From assembly GCA_024687165.1 (NCBI GenBank), contig JAILEY010000081.1, positions 1 through 58,796 on the forward strand: a stretch of 58,796 nt of DNA. The letters are read 5' to 3'. The stretch comes from Treponema sp. (GTDB lineage Bacteria; Spirochaetota; Spirochaetia; Treponematales; Treponemataceae). Below the pieces are notes generated by a model that ran no database searches, was not told the origin of the DNA, and saw nothing but the letters and a program-made list of their open reading frames with translations. A program made the position numbers and the translations under genes. Below, piece by piece: positions 42,878 through 50,240 of the stretch; positions within the stretch are counted from its first letter, which is position 1; each line of letters opens with the position of its first letter.

Positions 42878-44110
42878 ATGAAGATTGTAATAATCGGTGC
42901 ACAGTGGGGCGATGAAGGAAAAGGTAAGATTGTTGATTACCTTGCAGAAGACGCAAAGTATGTTGTTCGTTATTCAGGCGGACCAAACGCAGGACATACA
43001 ATCGTTGTAGACGGAAAGCAGTTTGCACTTCATCAGGTTCCAAGTGGAATTCTTTACAAGGATAAGCAGGTTTTCCTTGGATCAGGAATGGTTATTGATG
43101 CAGAAGCTTTGTTCCAGGAACTTCAGATGATCAAGGATAATGGCATTGACTGGGAAGGCCGCGTATTTATTTCTGATCGTGCACAGCTTATTCTTCCACG
43201 TTACCGCCAGATGGATAAAGATCGTGATGCTTCTAGAAAGAGACCGATTGGAACTACAGGCCGCGGAATGGGAATTGCCTACGCAGAAAAAGCACACCGT
43301 GATGGACTTCGCCTTGCAGATCTTGACTGGGAAGAAAAGATGGCAGAATTCGAAGGTGAAGATCTTGAATATATCAACAAATACAAGGAACGTCTTCTTT
43401 CAATGAGAGTTGACCTTGCACAGAAGATGTGGGAATTCCGCAAAGATAATATTCTTTTTGAAGGTGCTCAGGGTGCAATGCTTGACATCGATTCTGGTAC
43501 ATATCCTTATGTTTCTTCTGGTGCTTCTTGTGCTGCCGGTGCTGCAACTGGATGTGGAATCGGACCTCATAATCTTGATAATATCATGGGTGTATTTAAG
43601 GCTTATGAAACTCGTGTTGGAAACGGTCCTATGCCAACAGAATTTAATGATTCAGATGAAAGTGAAAGTGAACTTTGCCGCTATGTTCGCGATACAGGTC
43701 GTGAATATGGTGTAACAACTGGTCGTGCACGCCGCTGCGGTTATCTTGACCTTGTTGCATTGCGTTATGCATGTCGCGTTAATTCTCTGGACAGTCTTGT
43801 TCTTACACACATCGATATTTATGATGAAATGGATCAGATTGAAGCTTGTATCGGTTATGAAATTGACGGAAAGATTGTAACAGATTTCCCTGCAAATATT
43901 GATAAGCTTAACAGAGCAAAACCAATCCTTCAGAAGTTTGACGGTTGGAAGACTTCTCTTAAGGAATGCAGAAACTACAAGAAGATGCCAAAGAATGCAA
44001 AAGAATATGTTGAATTTATTGAAGCATTCACAGGTACACCTGTAAGCATTATTTCTGTAGGATACGAAAGAAACCAGACATTTATTAGAAAGAATCCGTG
44101 GAAAAAATAA
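42878..44110 (+). CDS. purA: Adenylosuccinate synthetase
   Basis: Joins IMP and aspartate using GTP, the first step from IMP to AMP. From the ATG at 42878, preceded by GGGAG, it has 410 residues and opens with VIIGAQWGDEGKGK (GTP loop, catalytic Asp/Lys) and AGHTIVV. It also has RPIGTTGRGMGIAYAEK, and TTGRARRCGYLDLVALRYA near the aspartate site. The in-frame codon at 42821 is rejected because it gives an extra segment unlike the family. The stop codon lies inside a perfect 15-bp hairpin arm. Confidence 0.95.
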   Translation: MKIVIIGAQWGDEGKGKIVDYLAEDAKYVVRYSGGPNAGHTIVVDGKQFALHQVPSGILYKDKQVFLGSGMVIDAEALFQELQMIKDNGIDWEGRVFISDRAQLILPRYRQMDKDRDASRKRPIGTTGRGMGIAYAEKAHRDGLRLADLDWEEKMAEFEGEDLEYINKYKERLLSMRVDLAQKMWEFRKDNILFEGAQGAMLDIDSGTYPYVSSGASCAAGAATGCGIGPHNLDNIMGVFKAYETRVGNGPMPTEFNDSDESESELCRYVRDTGREYGVTTGRARRCGYLDLVALRYACRVNSLDSLVLTHIDIYDEMDQIEACIGYEIDGKIVTDFPANIDKLNRAKPILQKFDGWKTSLKECRNYKKMPKNAKEYVEFIEAFTGTPVSIISVGYERNQTFIRKNPWKK

Positions 44111-44130
44111 GCTTCGCTTATTTTTTCCAC
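44098..44130 (+). terminator. Perfect hairpin spanning the purA stop codon
   Basis: A 15-bp perfect stem GTGGAAAAAATAAGC / GCTTATTTTTTCCAC around TTC. The stop TAA (44108-44110) is in the left arm. The right arm itself holds the T-run. It probably ends or stabilises the purA transcript, and perhaps blocks antisense read-through. Confidence 0.6.
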
Positions 44131-44168
44131 TTGAGAATATTTCGCTCTAATGGGCGAAATATTCTCAA
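44131..44168. repeat. Second perfect hairpin downstream of purA
   Basis: A 15-bp perfect stem TTGAGAATATTTCGC / GCGAAATATTCTCAA with an 8-base loop. It directly abuts the previous hairpin. Its right arm is reused as the start of the tandem repeat at 44154-44294. Confidence 0.6.
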
Positions 44169-44294
44169 CGGTGATGCTTGAGATTAATTTTTAAGACGCG
44201 GCTTTATGTCGCGTTTTTTTTAATCTGCGAAATATTCTCGACGGTACCTGTACTGATAATTTTTTTATGACGCGGCATTTTTGCCGCTTTTTTT
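44154..44294 (+). repeat. Tandem pair of about 72-bp units, each ending in a terminator
   Basis: Unit 1 (44154-44225) and unit 2 (44226-44294) both begin GCGAAATATTCTC-ACGGT, pass through GAT-AATTTTT, and end with a GACGCGGC hairpin plus a T-run (44194-44221 and 44269-44294). The hairpin arms differ but still pair (GCGGC-TTTAT-GTCGC and GCGGCA-TTTT-TGCCGC). A third terminator of the same type is at 44932. Confidence 0.7.
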
Positions 44295-44366
44295 TGCTTC
44301 TGACAGTCTCTTAAAAATCTATCTTGACATTTTTTTTTGTGTCATTTTGGAAACGGAGGCTTAAAA

Positions 44367-44858
44367 ATGGTTTGTTCAAAATGCGGAAAAGAAATTGGTG
44401 AAGAAATGGCTTTTTGTCCTTCATGCGGTAATGCTGTTGAAGAAGTAAAAAAAGCTGCTGCTGCTTCGGAATCAGAGATAAAAAATCAGGGTGAAAATAG
44501 AATTTCAAAAAGAAGCAGGGTTTGTGCATTCATTCTGGGATTCTTTCTGGGCGAATTTGGAATCCATAATTTTTATTTAGGCAGGATCTTAAGAGGTGTC
44601 TGTCAGTGCGTACTGTTTATAGCAGGCTTTATTTTTTATTTATATTCATTGCTAAAGCTGACCATGTTGGAGACAAGTCAACTTCCTCGTAACGAGGAGT
44701 TTTATGAAGATATTTCATTCCATTCATTTATGATATTATTAGGAATTGTCTTACTCCTTGCGGCTGTAATCTGGAGTTTTGTAGAATGGGTAAAAATCCT
44801 GAACGGCACTGCAAAAGATGCGGAAGGATTAAAAGTCATCAAGTGGACGAATGAATAA
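44367..44858 (+). CDS. Zinc-ribbon plus TM2-domain membrane protein
   Basis: From ATG 44367, with a GGAGGC RBS, the 163-residue protein has an N-terminal zinc ribbon (CSKCG, CPSCG; about 3-22) and a linker. A TM2-type domain follows (ILGFFLGEFGIHNFYLGRILRGVCQ) and then two or three hydrophobic helices. TM2 proteins are small membrane proteins of unclear role. An upstream GTG in frame at 44337 is not used because the RBS fits the ATG. Confidence 0.8.
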   Translation: MVCSKCGKEIGEEMAFCPSCGNAVEEVKKAAAASESEIKNQGENRISKRSRVCAFILGFFLGEFGIHNFYLGRILRGVCQCVLFIAGFIFYLYSLLKLTMLETSQLPRNEEFYEDISFHSFMILLGIVLLLAAVIWSFVEWVKILNGTAKDAEGLKVIKWTNE

Positions 44859-44880
44859 ATCAATTTGAACAGGTAGACTG

Positions 44881-44919
44881 AAAGGACTGATTTCTTGAAA
44901 AAGAGTCAGTCCTTTTTTT
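44881..44919 (+). terminator. Terminator after the TM2 gene
   Basis: A perfect 10-bp stem AAAGGACTGA / TCAGTCCTTT with a 15-base loop, followed by more T residues. Confidence 0.85.
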
Positions 44920-44931
44920 GTTCAGGAATTT

Positions 44932-44960
44932 TAAGACGCGGCGTTCTGTCGCGTTTTTTA
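44932..44960 (+). terminator. Third copy of the GACGCGGC terminator
   Basis: AAGACGCGGC-GTTC-TGTCGCGTTTTTT: the same arms as at 44194 but a different loop. It lies 23 bases before the next ATG, so it could also act as a leader attenuator for that gene. Confidence 0.6.
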
Positions 44961-44982
44961 ATTTTGTGATATAGTTCTTATC

Positions 44983-45600
44983 ATGGAAAATAAAACTTTA
45001 GAAAATAGAAATCAGAATTTTTTAATCTTTTCATATCCCATTGTGATTCAGATTCTGCTTGGACTTCTCTGTGGCTGTTTGAATATTGGTGCAAATTATC
45101 TTCAGCACTTTAATCCTGTTCCGCTTTACATTGATACAATTTTTACAATTACAGCTTCATTTTTTGGAGCGGTAAGCGGTGTTATAAGTGCACTTGTTTA
45201 TCATATTTCTACAACAATCATTTATGCAAAGGTGCCGCTGTGGTCGCTTGTGTGGGCAATCTGCAGTCTTACAATCGTTCTTATAATCAGAATATATATT
45301 CACACCCGCAGAAAGATTGAAATTACAGATTTAGTTCTTCTTGTGTTTGTGATTTCGCTTGTAGTCAGCCTTGAAGGTTCGGCTATTTTTACTGTTTTGA
45401 ACGTTGCAACAGGTTACAGGGAAGATTCGCAGGTAAAATTTATGTACGCACTTTTAAGCAGCAATAGTATTTCGATTTTTGTGTCGGCCCTTTTGCCTCG
45501 CGTTCCTGTAAATATTTTAGATAAAGCAATCAGTACCTGCATCGGCTGGTTAAGCTTTAAAGGAATTAGCAGATTGCTTTCACTGGTAAAAAAAGCTTGA
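44983..45600 (+). CDS. ECF-transporter S-component-like membrane protein
   Basis: The 205-residue protein has about five or six hydrophobic segments. Its fold-like signature PLYIDTIFTITASFFGAVSGVISAL resembles vitamin-uptake S components and related sensor membrane domains. A lone S component would need a shared energising module, and none is in the window. Alternatively it is a stand-alone sensor domain: the N-terminus of the HD-GYP protein at 35308 has a similar hydrophobic pattern. A TATAGT box ends 7 bases before the ATG. The 3' end overlaps the convergent histidine kinase gene by 35 bases. Confidence 0.6.
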   Translation: MENKTLENRNQNFLIFSYPIVIQILLGLLCGCLNIGANYLQHFNPVPLYIDTIFTITASFFGAVSGVISALVYHISTTIIYAKVPLWSLVWAICSLTIVLIIRIYIHTRRKIEITDLVLLVFVISLVVSLEGSAIFTVLNVATGYREDSQVKFMYALLSSNSISIFVSALLPRVPVNILDKAISTCIGWLSFKGISRLLSLVKKA

Positions 45601-46426
45601 TTTGAGTTCCTGTTTCTTCATTACTTTTAATATCAAGCTGTGCACCTAAAAGAGTTGCGCGGCTTTTCATTCCTTTGATTCCCAGGTGAGTGCTTTGAGA
45701 AATTACATCTTTTTGTTCAGCACTGCCGGTTGTTGTGTCAGAATTAAATCCCGATCCGTCATCGCTAATCATAAATAAAAGACCTGTGCAGTTGTTATCT
45801 GTGTCAGTTTCTTCTCTCGCAATTACACTGATTTCTGTTGCGCCTGAATGCTTTACTGCATTTGTAATACTTTCTTGAATGATTCTAAAAATATTCAACT
45901 TCTGTTCTGTAGAGATTTCCGAAATTTTTGTAAGAAGAGCTGAAGGTGCGGCATAAAATTTACATTCAACTAGACCCGATTCATTTGTGTTTTCGCATAA
46001 TTCAGAAAGCAGCTGTGTGATGGATGCAGTTTCAATTTCGCTTGGTGTGAGGTTTCGGATAATGTTGCGGATATTTTTAAGATTCTCTTCTTCTATCTTC
46101 TGGATTTTTTGAAGCAGATTTTTTTGTCCTTCACAGAGACCTTGTGAATCGCGAAGCTTGTGAGTGTAGATAAGTGCGGTTCTGATATCCTGAGTAACCG
46201 TGTCGTGAAGATCCCGGCTTATGCGGCTTCTTTCGTTTTCCTGAACCTGTGTAATTGTTTCTGTAACAAGACGCTCTTTTTTATTCTGCTCTTCAAGGCT
46301 TCTGTTTTTATCTCGGTTTTTGATGTAAGACAAAAGAAAGATAATAAAGGAAATACATAAAACTGAAATAATAGAAAGAAGTTCAACAAACTGAAAAACC
46401 GCAATATTTATTTCTGAAGGATTCAT
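45566..46426 (-). CDS. NarL-type sensor histidine kinase, minimal sensor
   Basis: The 286-residue protein has a single TM helix (about 12-34) and almost no extracytoplasmic part, then a coiled coil. The HisKA_3 dimerisation/phosphorylation site is at H74 in SRDLHDTVTQD. The HATPase has the N box IIQESITNAVKHSG and the G boxes ISDDGSGF and LGIKGMKSRA. It probably phosphorylates the response regulator encoded 18 bases upstream on the same strand. With so little sensor domain, the signal is likely from the membrane or another protein. Confidence 0.9.
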   Translation of the reverse strand: MNPSEINIAVFQFVELLSIISVLCISFIIFLLSYIKNRDKNRSLEEQNKKERLVTETITQVQENERSRISRDLHDTVTQDIRTALIYTHKLRDSQGLCEGQKNLLQKIQKIEEENLKNIRNIIRNLTPSEIETASITQLLSELCENTNESGLVECKFYAAPSALLTKISEISTEQKLNIFRIIQESITNAVKHSGATEISVIAREETDTDNNCTGLLFMISDDGSGFNSDTTTGSAEQKDVISQSTHLGIKGMKSRATLLGAQLDIKSNEETGTQIKLFLPVKAIC

Positions 46427-46444
46427 AGCTTTATTGTGACAGTA

Positions 46445-47068
46445 TCACCTTAGTTTTTCAAGCAAGCCCGCACGGTCGCGACAGCCGATTTTGTCGTAAA
46501 TTATGCTGATGTAATTTTCCAGTGTTGTATGTTTGATTTGAAGTTTTGATGCAATGTCGTCGTTTGTGCGTCCGTCTTGAATCAGTTTAACAACCTGCAT
46601 TTCTCTTTTTGTGAGAATTGAAAGAAGGGAATTTATTTCCATAAGGGATGCAACAAGATCCGGCTGAACAAAAGTTTTTCCGTCTGCAACAGTATTGATT
46701 GCATCAAGCAGCATCTTTTCATCACTCAATTTTGAAACAAAACCTTTAGCTCCAACTTCACTGCTCATTGCGCGTTCAATATAGGCACCTGAATCGTGGC
46801 TTGAAAAAATTACGCTTGGAATATTTGCTTTTAAAAGTAATTTTACCGCTTCAAATCCCTTGTATGTGTAATCGGGATTTCCCTTAATCTGAATGTCTAC
46901 AACTGCGACGATTTTGTCTTTTTCAGAATTGCTCTTTTTTATGATTTCAGGAATTTCATCAAGGCTTTCCGCTTCTGCAAGGATTTCCCAGTCAGTGTTT
47001 TCTGATATGTAAGACGAGATACCTTTTCTAAGCATTTTATGATCATCAATTAAAATTAACTTTTTCAT
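46445..47068 (-). CDS. NarL/FixJ-family response regulator
   Basis: The 207-residue protein has a receiver domain (acidic pair DD at 8-9, phospho-acceptor D58, Lys in GFVSKL) and a C-terminal LuxR-type HTH (LTKREMQVVKLI...TTLENYISIIYDKIG). It is the first gene of an operon with the histidine kinase. The ATG at 47068 was chosen over one 18 bases upstream, because TATACT (47076-47081) ends 7 bases before it and TTGCTC sits 17 bases further up, again a leaderless arrangement. Target genes are unknown; the divergent lipoprotein gene is a candidate. Confidence 0.9.
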   Translation of the reverse strand: MKKLILIDDHKMLRKGISSYISENTDWEILAEAESLDEIPEIIKKSNSEKDKIVAVVDIQIKGNPDYTYKGFEAVKLLLKANIPSVIFSSHDSGAYIERAMSSEVGAKGFVSKLSDEKMLLDAINTVADGKTFVQPDLVASLMEINSLLSILTKREMQVVKLIQDGRTNDDIASKLQIKHTTLENYISIIYDKIGCRDRAGLLEKLR

Positions 47069-47075
47069 TTTGTTC

Positions 47076-47104
47076 AGTATAACCATACGTTGCTAAAGGA
47101 GCAA
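47076..47104 (-). promoter_or_regulatory. Promoter of the response-regulator operon (leaderless)
   Basis: On the minus strand: TTGCTC (47099-47104), a 17-base spacer, TATACT (47076-47081), then 7 bases to the ATG. Confidence 0.55.
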
Positions 47105-47229
47105 TCAATATTACTCATGAAAAAATAATGAGTTGGCTCATGAATTTTGGCAAAGTCAGCAAACTAGCGGAATGGTGGCTGGTATTTTATAATTTTCAAA
47201 AAATAAAGACTTTATCTGGAGGATTTTAC

Positions 47230-48273
47230 ATGAAAAAATTAACAAAAATTTTTGCACTTGTATGCTTTATATCTGCACTGTGTTTTACCAGCTGTTCGAA
47301 TTCAGCGGGCGTATCGAGTGGGGTGCCACAGGATGAAGATGATAATGGATTTAAAGGTACACCGTATACAGTACTTACAGGGGCAAACAAGAATGGAACT
47401 GCTGGTACAGAAGCAAATTATGTTCTTTTTGGCGATTTTCCGCAAAGTTTGAAGTCTGAAACTGTAACTGTTGACGAAACAAAAAGCGTAGTGCGTGGCG
47501 ACTACACCTACTACAAAGGAAGCGATGGCGCCTGGTATGTAAAGCAAGCAGAAAAAGTTTACAATAATGTTCCTACATACAGAGATGGTACAACAGCAGC
47601 TGGACATGATGGAACGACGTACCGTTATTTCAAGGTTGAACCAATCAAGTGGCGTGTTGTTGATGAAAATTACGACATTGATGGCACTGGTGGAACAGCA
47701 ACTGGAAAACTTTTAGTTGCAGAAAATGGACTTGTAGTTTGTGAATATTATGACTCCGACATTACTTATATTCGTACAATAAGTGGAAGCCCTGTTTACT
47801 ACAACAATTACAAAGAAAGCCGGGTACGAGCATATTTGAATGGTCTTAGCTATACAAAAAGAACAAGAAGTGACAGCACTTTTAACGGAAAAGGATTTAT
47901 TAGCACAGCATTTACCAGCAGCTTGCAGTCAAAAATAATAACAACAAAAGTTGATAATTCTGCAAGTACAACAGTTAACGAAACAAATCAATATGAATGT
48001 GATAACACAGATGATAAGCTTTTCTTGTTAAGTCATAGCGAAGCACTTAATACTTCATATTTTGCTGATAATCATGCACGAAAACGACTAGATACAGATT
48101 TTTCACTAGCAACTGGTGCAATCGGAAGTGATGAATACCGTGCTTATTGGTACTTGCGTTCTCCAAGTTCAACGCGTGCATATGAAATTTATAATATCTC
48201 GAGTATCGGTTATCCAGAAACTAATGGGTATGTAGGCACTTGCGTAGTTCCTGCTTTGTGTATTAGGAATTAA
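47230..48273 (+). CDS. Lipoprotein with DUF6273-like domain
   Basis: From ATG 47230, with a GGAGG RBS, the 347-residue protein has a lipoprotein signal peptide ending TSC (C19). A low-complexity linker follows, then a domain that starts VLFGDFPQS and includes PIKWRVVDE, YNNYKESRVRAYLNG, KLFLLSHSEA and YWYLRSPSS, and ends in CVVPALCIRN. This matches what I recall of DUF6273, common in treponemes and Firmicutes. The WYLRSP...PA ending resembles C-type-lectin/FGE-like folds. Upstream in-frame ATGs near 47128 are rejected because they put the signal peptide internally. The role may be surface binding; function is unknown. Confidence 0.75.
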   Translation: MKKLTKIFALVCFISALCFTSCSNSAGVSSGVPQDEDDNGFKGTPYTVLTGANKNGTAGTEANYVLFGDFPQSLKSETVTVDETKSVVRGDYTYYKGSDGAWYVKQAEKVYNNVPTYRDGTTAAGHDGTTYRYFKVEPIKWRVVDENYDIDGTGGTATGKLLVAENGLVVCEYYDSDITYIRTISGSPVYYNNYKESRVRAYLNGLSYTKRTRSDSTFNGKGFISTAFTSSLQSKIITTKVDNSASTTVNETNQYECDNTDDKLFLLSHSEALNTSYFADNHARKRLDTDFSLATGAIGSDEYRAYWYLRSPSSTRAYEIYNISSIGYPETNGYVGTCVVPALCIRN

Positions 48274-48296
48274 GGAAGAAAGAGGAGAAAAAAAAT

Positions 48297-48608
48297 ATGA
48301 ATGAAACATTGAATATTTGCATTGGTTCTGTAATTGCTCTTATTGCTTCAGTTGTAGTTGCGTTAATCCAAGATCACAGAAATAATAAAAAAAGTCAGAT
48401 AAAAGATTATATCATTCAGTTTGCAAGTTTTTATGAATTAGAAAAATTATATGTTGCAGAAATCTCAAGACTTCGCCATGATTCTACTGATGAGAAAAGC
48501 GACAAAGAAAAAAACATAAAAGAAGAATTCCGCAGACTAAATGAAAATAATAATGCTCATATTGACTTAACTGCTGTAAAGGCAAACAGTTTTTTGAAGA
48601 GATTGTAA
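48297..48608 (+). CDS. Small single-pass membrane protein with coiled-coil tail
   Basis: The 103-residue protein has an N-terminal TM helix (about 7-25) followed by a basic stretch and a charged, probably helical tail rich in Lys, Glu, Asn and Arg. It starts 23 bases after the lipoprotein stop, with GGAGAAAA as RBS, so the two are likely co-transcribed. A strong terminator follows. No family recognised. Confidence 0.6.
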   Translation: MNETLNICIGSVIALIASVVVALIQDHRNNKKSQIKDYIIQFASFYELEKLYVAEISRLRHDSTDEKSDKEKNIKEEFRRLNENNNAHIDLTAVKANSFLKRL

Positions 48609-48630
48609 ATCTCATGTTAATTTAAAAAGT

Positions 48631-48679
48631 CAGCGGGTCTTGTAAGTTCATTTGCTTTCAAGACCCGTTGTTTTTTTCT
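48631..48679 (+). terminator. Terminator after the small membrane protein gene
   Basis: A 12-bp stem CAGCGGGTCTTG / CAAGACCCGTTG with one G-U pair, then a run of seven T residues. Confidence 0.85.
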
Positions 48680-48687
48680 TTAAATTT

Positions 48688-48829
48688 ATTCTTTGCATAA
48701 ATTCAAATATCCTTTACATAAATCAAAATATCCTTTGGATAAATCAATTTATGTAAAGGATAACCTATGGTTATGTAAAGGATATTTTCAAATATATAAA
48801 AGATAAATCAATTTATCCTTTGGATAATT
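48688..48829. promoter_or_regulatory. Cluster of inverted and direct AT-rich repeats upstream of the VapB-like gene
   Basis: The core TATCCTTT-N2-ATAAAT occurs on the plus strand near 48707, 48728 and 48813 (the last without the final bases), with a weaker form near 48690. It occurs inverted (ATTTATGTAAAGGATA) near 48747 and 48771. Together with the downstream ATAAATCAATTTATCC they form several overlapping dyads. They end 60 bases before the VapB start, which is where antitoxin autoregulation sites are expected. Operator function is inferred. Confidence 0.5.
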
Positions 48830-48889
48830 TCAGTTCGATTAAACTGTATAAGTTGCATCATTTTTTATTTTTGATGCGAGGAGGTTTAA

Positions 48890-49111
48890 ATGGTAAGTGT
48901 TCATGGATATTATGATGGGGCAAATTATATTACAACAGAAACTGTTAATCCTTACAAAAATCAAAGTGTAATTATTACTTTGCTTGATGAACCGCATTCT
49001 GTAAGAAAATCTATAACTCTTGAAAAGTTAGAATCATTCGCAATTCATGCAACTAATGCTGATGATGCTCAAGATTTTGTTAGTAAAATGAGAGATGACC
49101 GTGTCCTCTAG
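48890..49111 (+). CDS. VapB-like antitoxin
   Basis: The 73-residue protein is acidic and ends in a charged tail (DDAQDFVSKMRDDRVL), as in antitoxins that wrap a PIN toxin. The N-terminal half contains short strands that could be a small DNA-binding or dimerisation domain (GYYDGANYITTE). A GAGGAGG RBS lies 7 bases before the ATG. The toxin start (ATG 49095) overlaps its last codons, the classic coupled toxin-antitoxin layout. Identity rests mainly on the neighbour. Confidence 0.65.
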   Translation: MVSVHGYYDGANYITTETVNPYKNQSVIITLLDEPHSVRKSITLEKLESFAIHATNADDAQDFVSKMRDDRVL

Positions 49112-49519
49112 AATTTTTTCGATACAGCTCCGATAATTTATTTTCTTGATAAATCTCCTTTATATTTTGATAAGGTAAAGAATTTTATTTTCAAATCAGC
49201 AAATGAAAATTCTCAGTTTTATACCTCTGTTATCACAGATATGGAATATATGGTAAATCCATATAAATTTGATAATCAGCAAAAGATTCAGAATTATTAT
49301 GAATTTCAGAATTATCTTGATATAAAAAAAAATGATATTAATACTGAAATTGCGAGTTATGCCGGCAAACTTCGATCGCAATATGATTTTTTAAAAGGAA
49401 TGGATGCATTACAGATTTCTGCATGTCATTGTTATGATTGTGATTATTTTGTAACAAATGATAAATCACTTTTACAGGTAAAAGAGATTAAGAATCCAAT
49501 ACTTGTAGCCAGTATGTAG
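49095..49519 (+). pseudogene. VapC-like PIN-domain toxin, frameshifted at a T6 run
   Basis: Starting at ATG 49095, the frame reads MTVSSRIF and then hits TTTTTT (49114-49119), after which it stops within 10 codons. One more T would continue into FDTAPIIYFLDKSPLYF and an intact PIN domain to the stop at 49517-49519. All four expected acidic residues are present: D in FDTAP, E in TDMEYM, D in GMDALQ and D in TNDKS. PIN toxins cleave RNA with Mg2+. The only lesion is therefore a -1 in a homopolymer, immediately before the first catalytic residue. It could be a real knockout, a phase-variable switch or a sequencing error. Confidence 0.75.
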
Positions 49520-49535
49520 TTTTTCTAAGCTGCAT

Positions 49536-49679
49536 TTAACTCTGTTTTTCCTTCAGCCAGAAAGTTGCGATTATTGAGTATAAACAGTTTATCCCTGCAT
49601 AATCTTCCACTTTATCTGCAAATTTTTCCCTTAAATGTAACTTAGACGGCTTCTCGTTTATTATATAGTCATAAAGAAA
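49536..49679 (-). pseudogene. Possible gene remnant, minus strand
   Basis: An open stretch of 47 codons with no start, ending at TAA (49536-49538). It reads NEKPSKLHLREKFADKVEDY followed by a hydrophobic end (AGINCLYSIIATFWLKE). The composition looks protein-like rather than random, but no family is recognised and there is no RBS or promoter. It may be the decayed tail of a former gene in this accessory region. Confidence 0.2.
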
Positions 49680-49697
49680 TTAAAGAGAGGTTATCTT

Positions 49698-50090
49698 ATG
49701 AAAAACAATAAGCGTTTGCGCGGTGTATTTGCCGCATTGATTTGTTTTGCCGTTATGGGGCTTACATCTTGTGTTGCAATTCTGGACGATTTTGATAGTC
49801 CAAGCATAAAAAGTGCATATCTTCCAAGCTGCCACAATGATGAGATTATGTTGACTTATACTGGCAGTCTTAGTGATTATGATTTTGATGTTGAAGTTTA
49901 TGACTGTTGTGGAAAAAAGCTTCACAATTATTGGATTGTTGATGAAGATAGAATTCATAATGGTTCTGAAAAAAAATATGTTATTCAGATGAATCGATCT
50001 TTGCGAAATTATGATGTTGACATGATTATTGTAAAATGCAGCAAATGGAATAAGACGATTACAAAAGTCATTTATCGAAATCAGTGGTAA
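49698..50090 (+). CDS. Small lipoprotein, unknown
   Basis: The 130-residue protein has a signal peptide ending LTSC (C25), hence a lipoprotein. The mature part is a compact domain with three further cysteines (PSCHN, YDCCG) and many Tyr and Asp residues, suggesting a small extracytoplasmic beta domain. The RBS is AGAGAGG. No family recognised. Confidence 0.7.
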   Translation: MKNNKRLRGVFAALICFAVMGLTSCVAILDDFDSPSIKSAYLPSCHNDEIMLTYTGSLSDYDFDVEVYDCCGKKLHNYWIVDEDRIHNGSEKKYVIQMNRSLRNYDVDMIIVKCSKWNKTITKVIYRNQW

Positions 50091-50122
50091 AAAAATTAAT
50101 ATTGATTTATGAGAAGAGACTT

Positions 50123-50222
50123 AGAAATCAACGGAAGTGTGGGAGCGGACCGAAAAAAAATCTGTACGACCGAAGGAAGGAAGCCTTTTTTCGGTCTGGC
50201 CTACAATGGTAGTTGATTCCTG
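50123..50222. repeat. Long-hairpin intergenic repeat, copy C
   Basis: The outer arms are AATCAAC / GTTGATT, where other copies have AATCAAT / ATTGATT (a compensatory change). The inner arms are GGACCGAAAAAA / TTTTTTCGGTCT, with AATCTGTAC and GGAAGCC in the apical part. It lies between a lipoprotein gene and a convergent ABC transporter operon, where its T-run could terminate both. Confidence 0.75.
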
Positions 50223-50240
50223 TATATTTTCTTTTAAATC

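Noticed and set aside
44983-45600. A complete ECF vitamin transporter
   Set aside because: No EcfT or EcfA genes are near, and the S-component call itself is tentative.
47230-48273. A complete diversity-generating retroelement
   Set aside because: No reverse transcriptase, template repeat or accessory gene is present within the window.
48688-48829. A CRISPR array
   Set aside because: The repeats are short, in both orientations, unevenly spaced and overlapping, with no uniform spacers and no cas genes.
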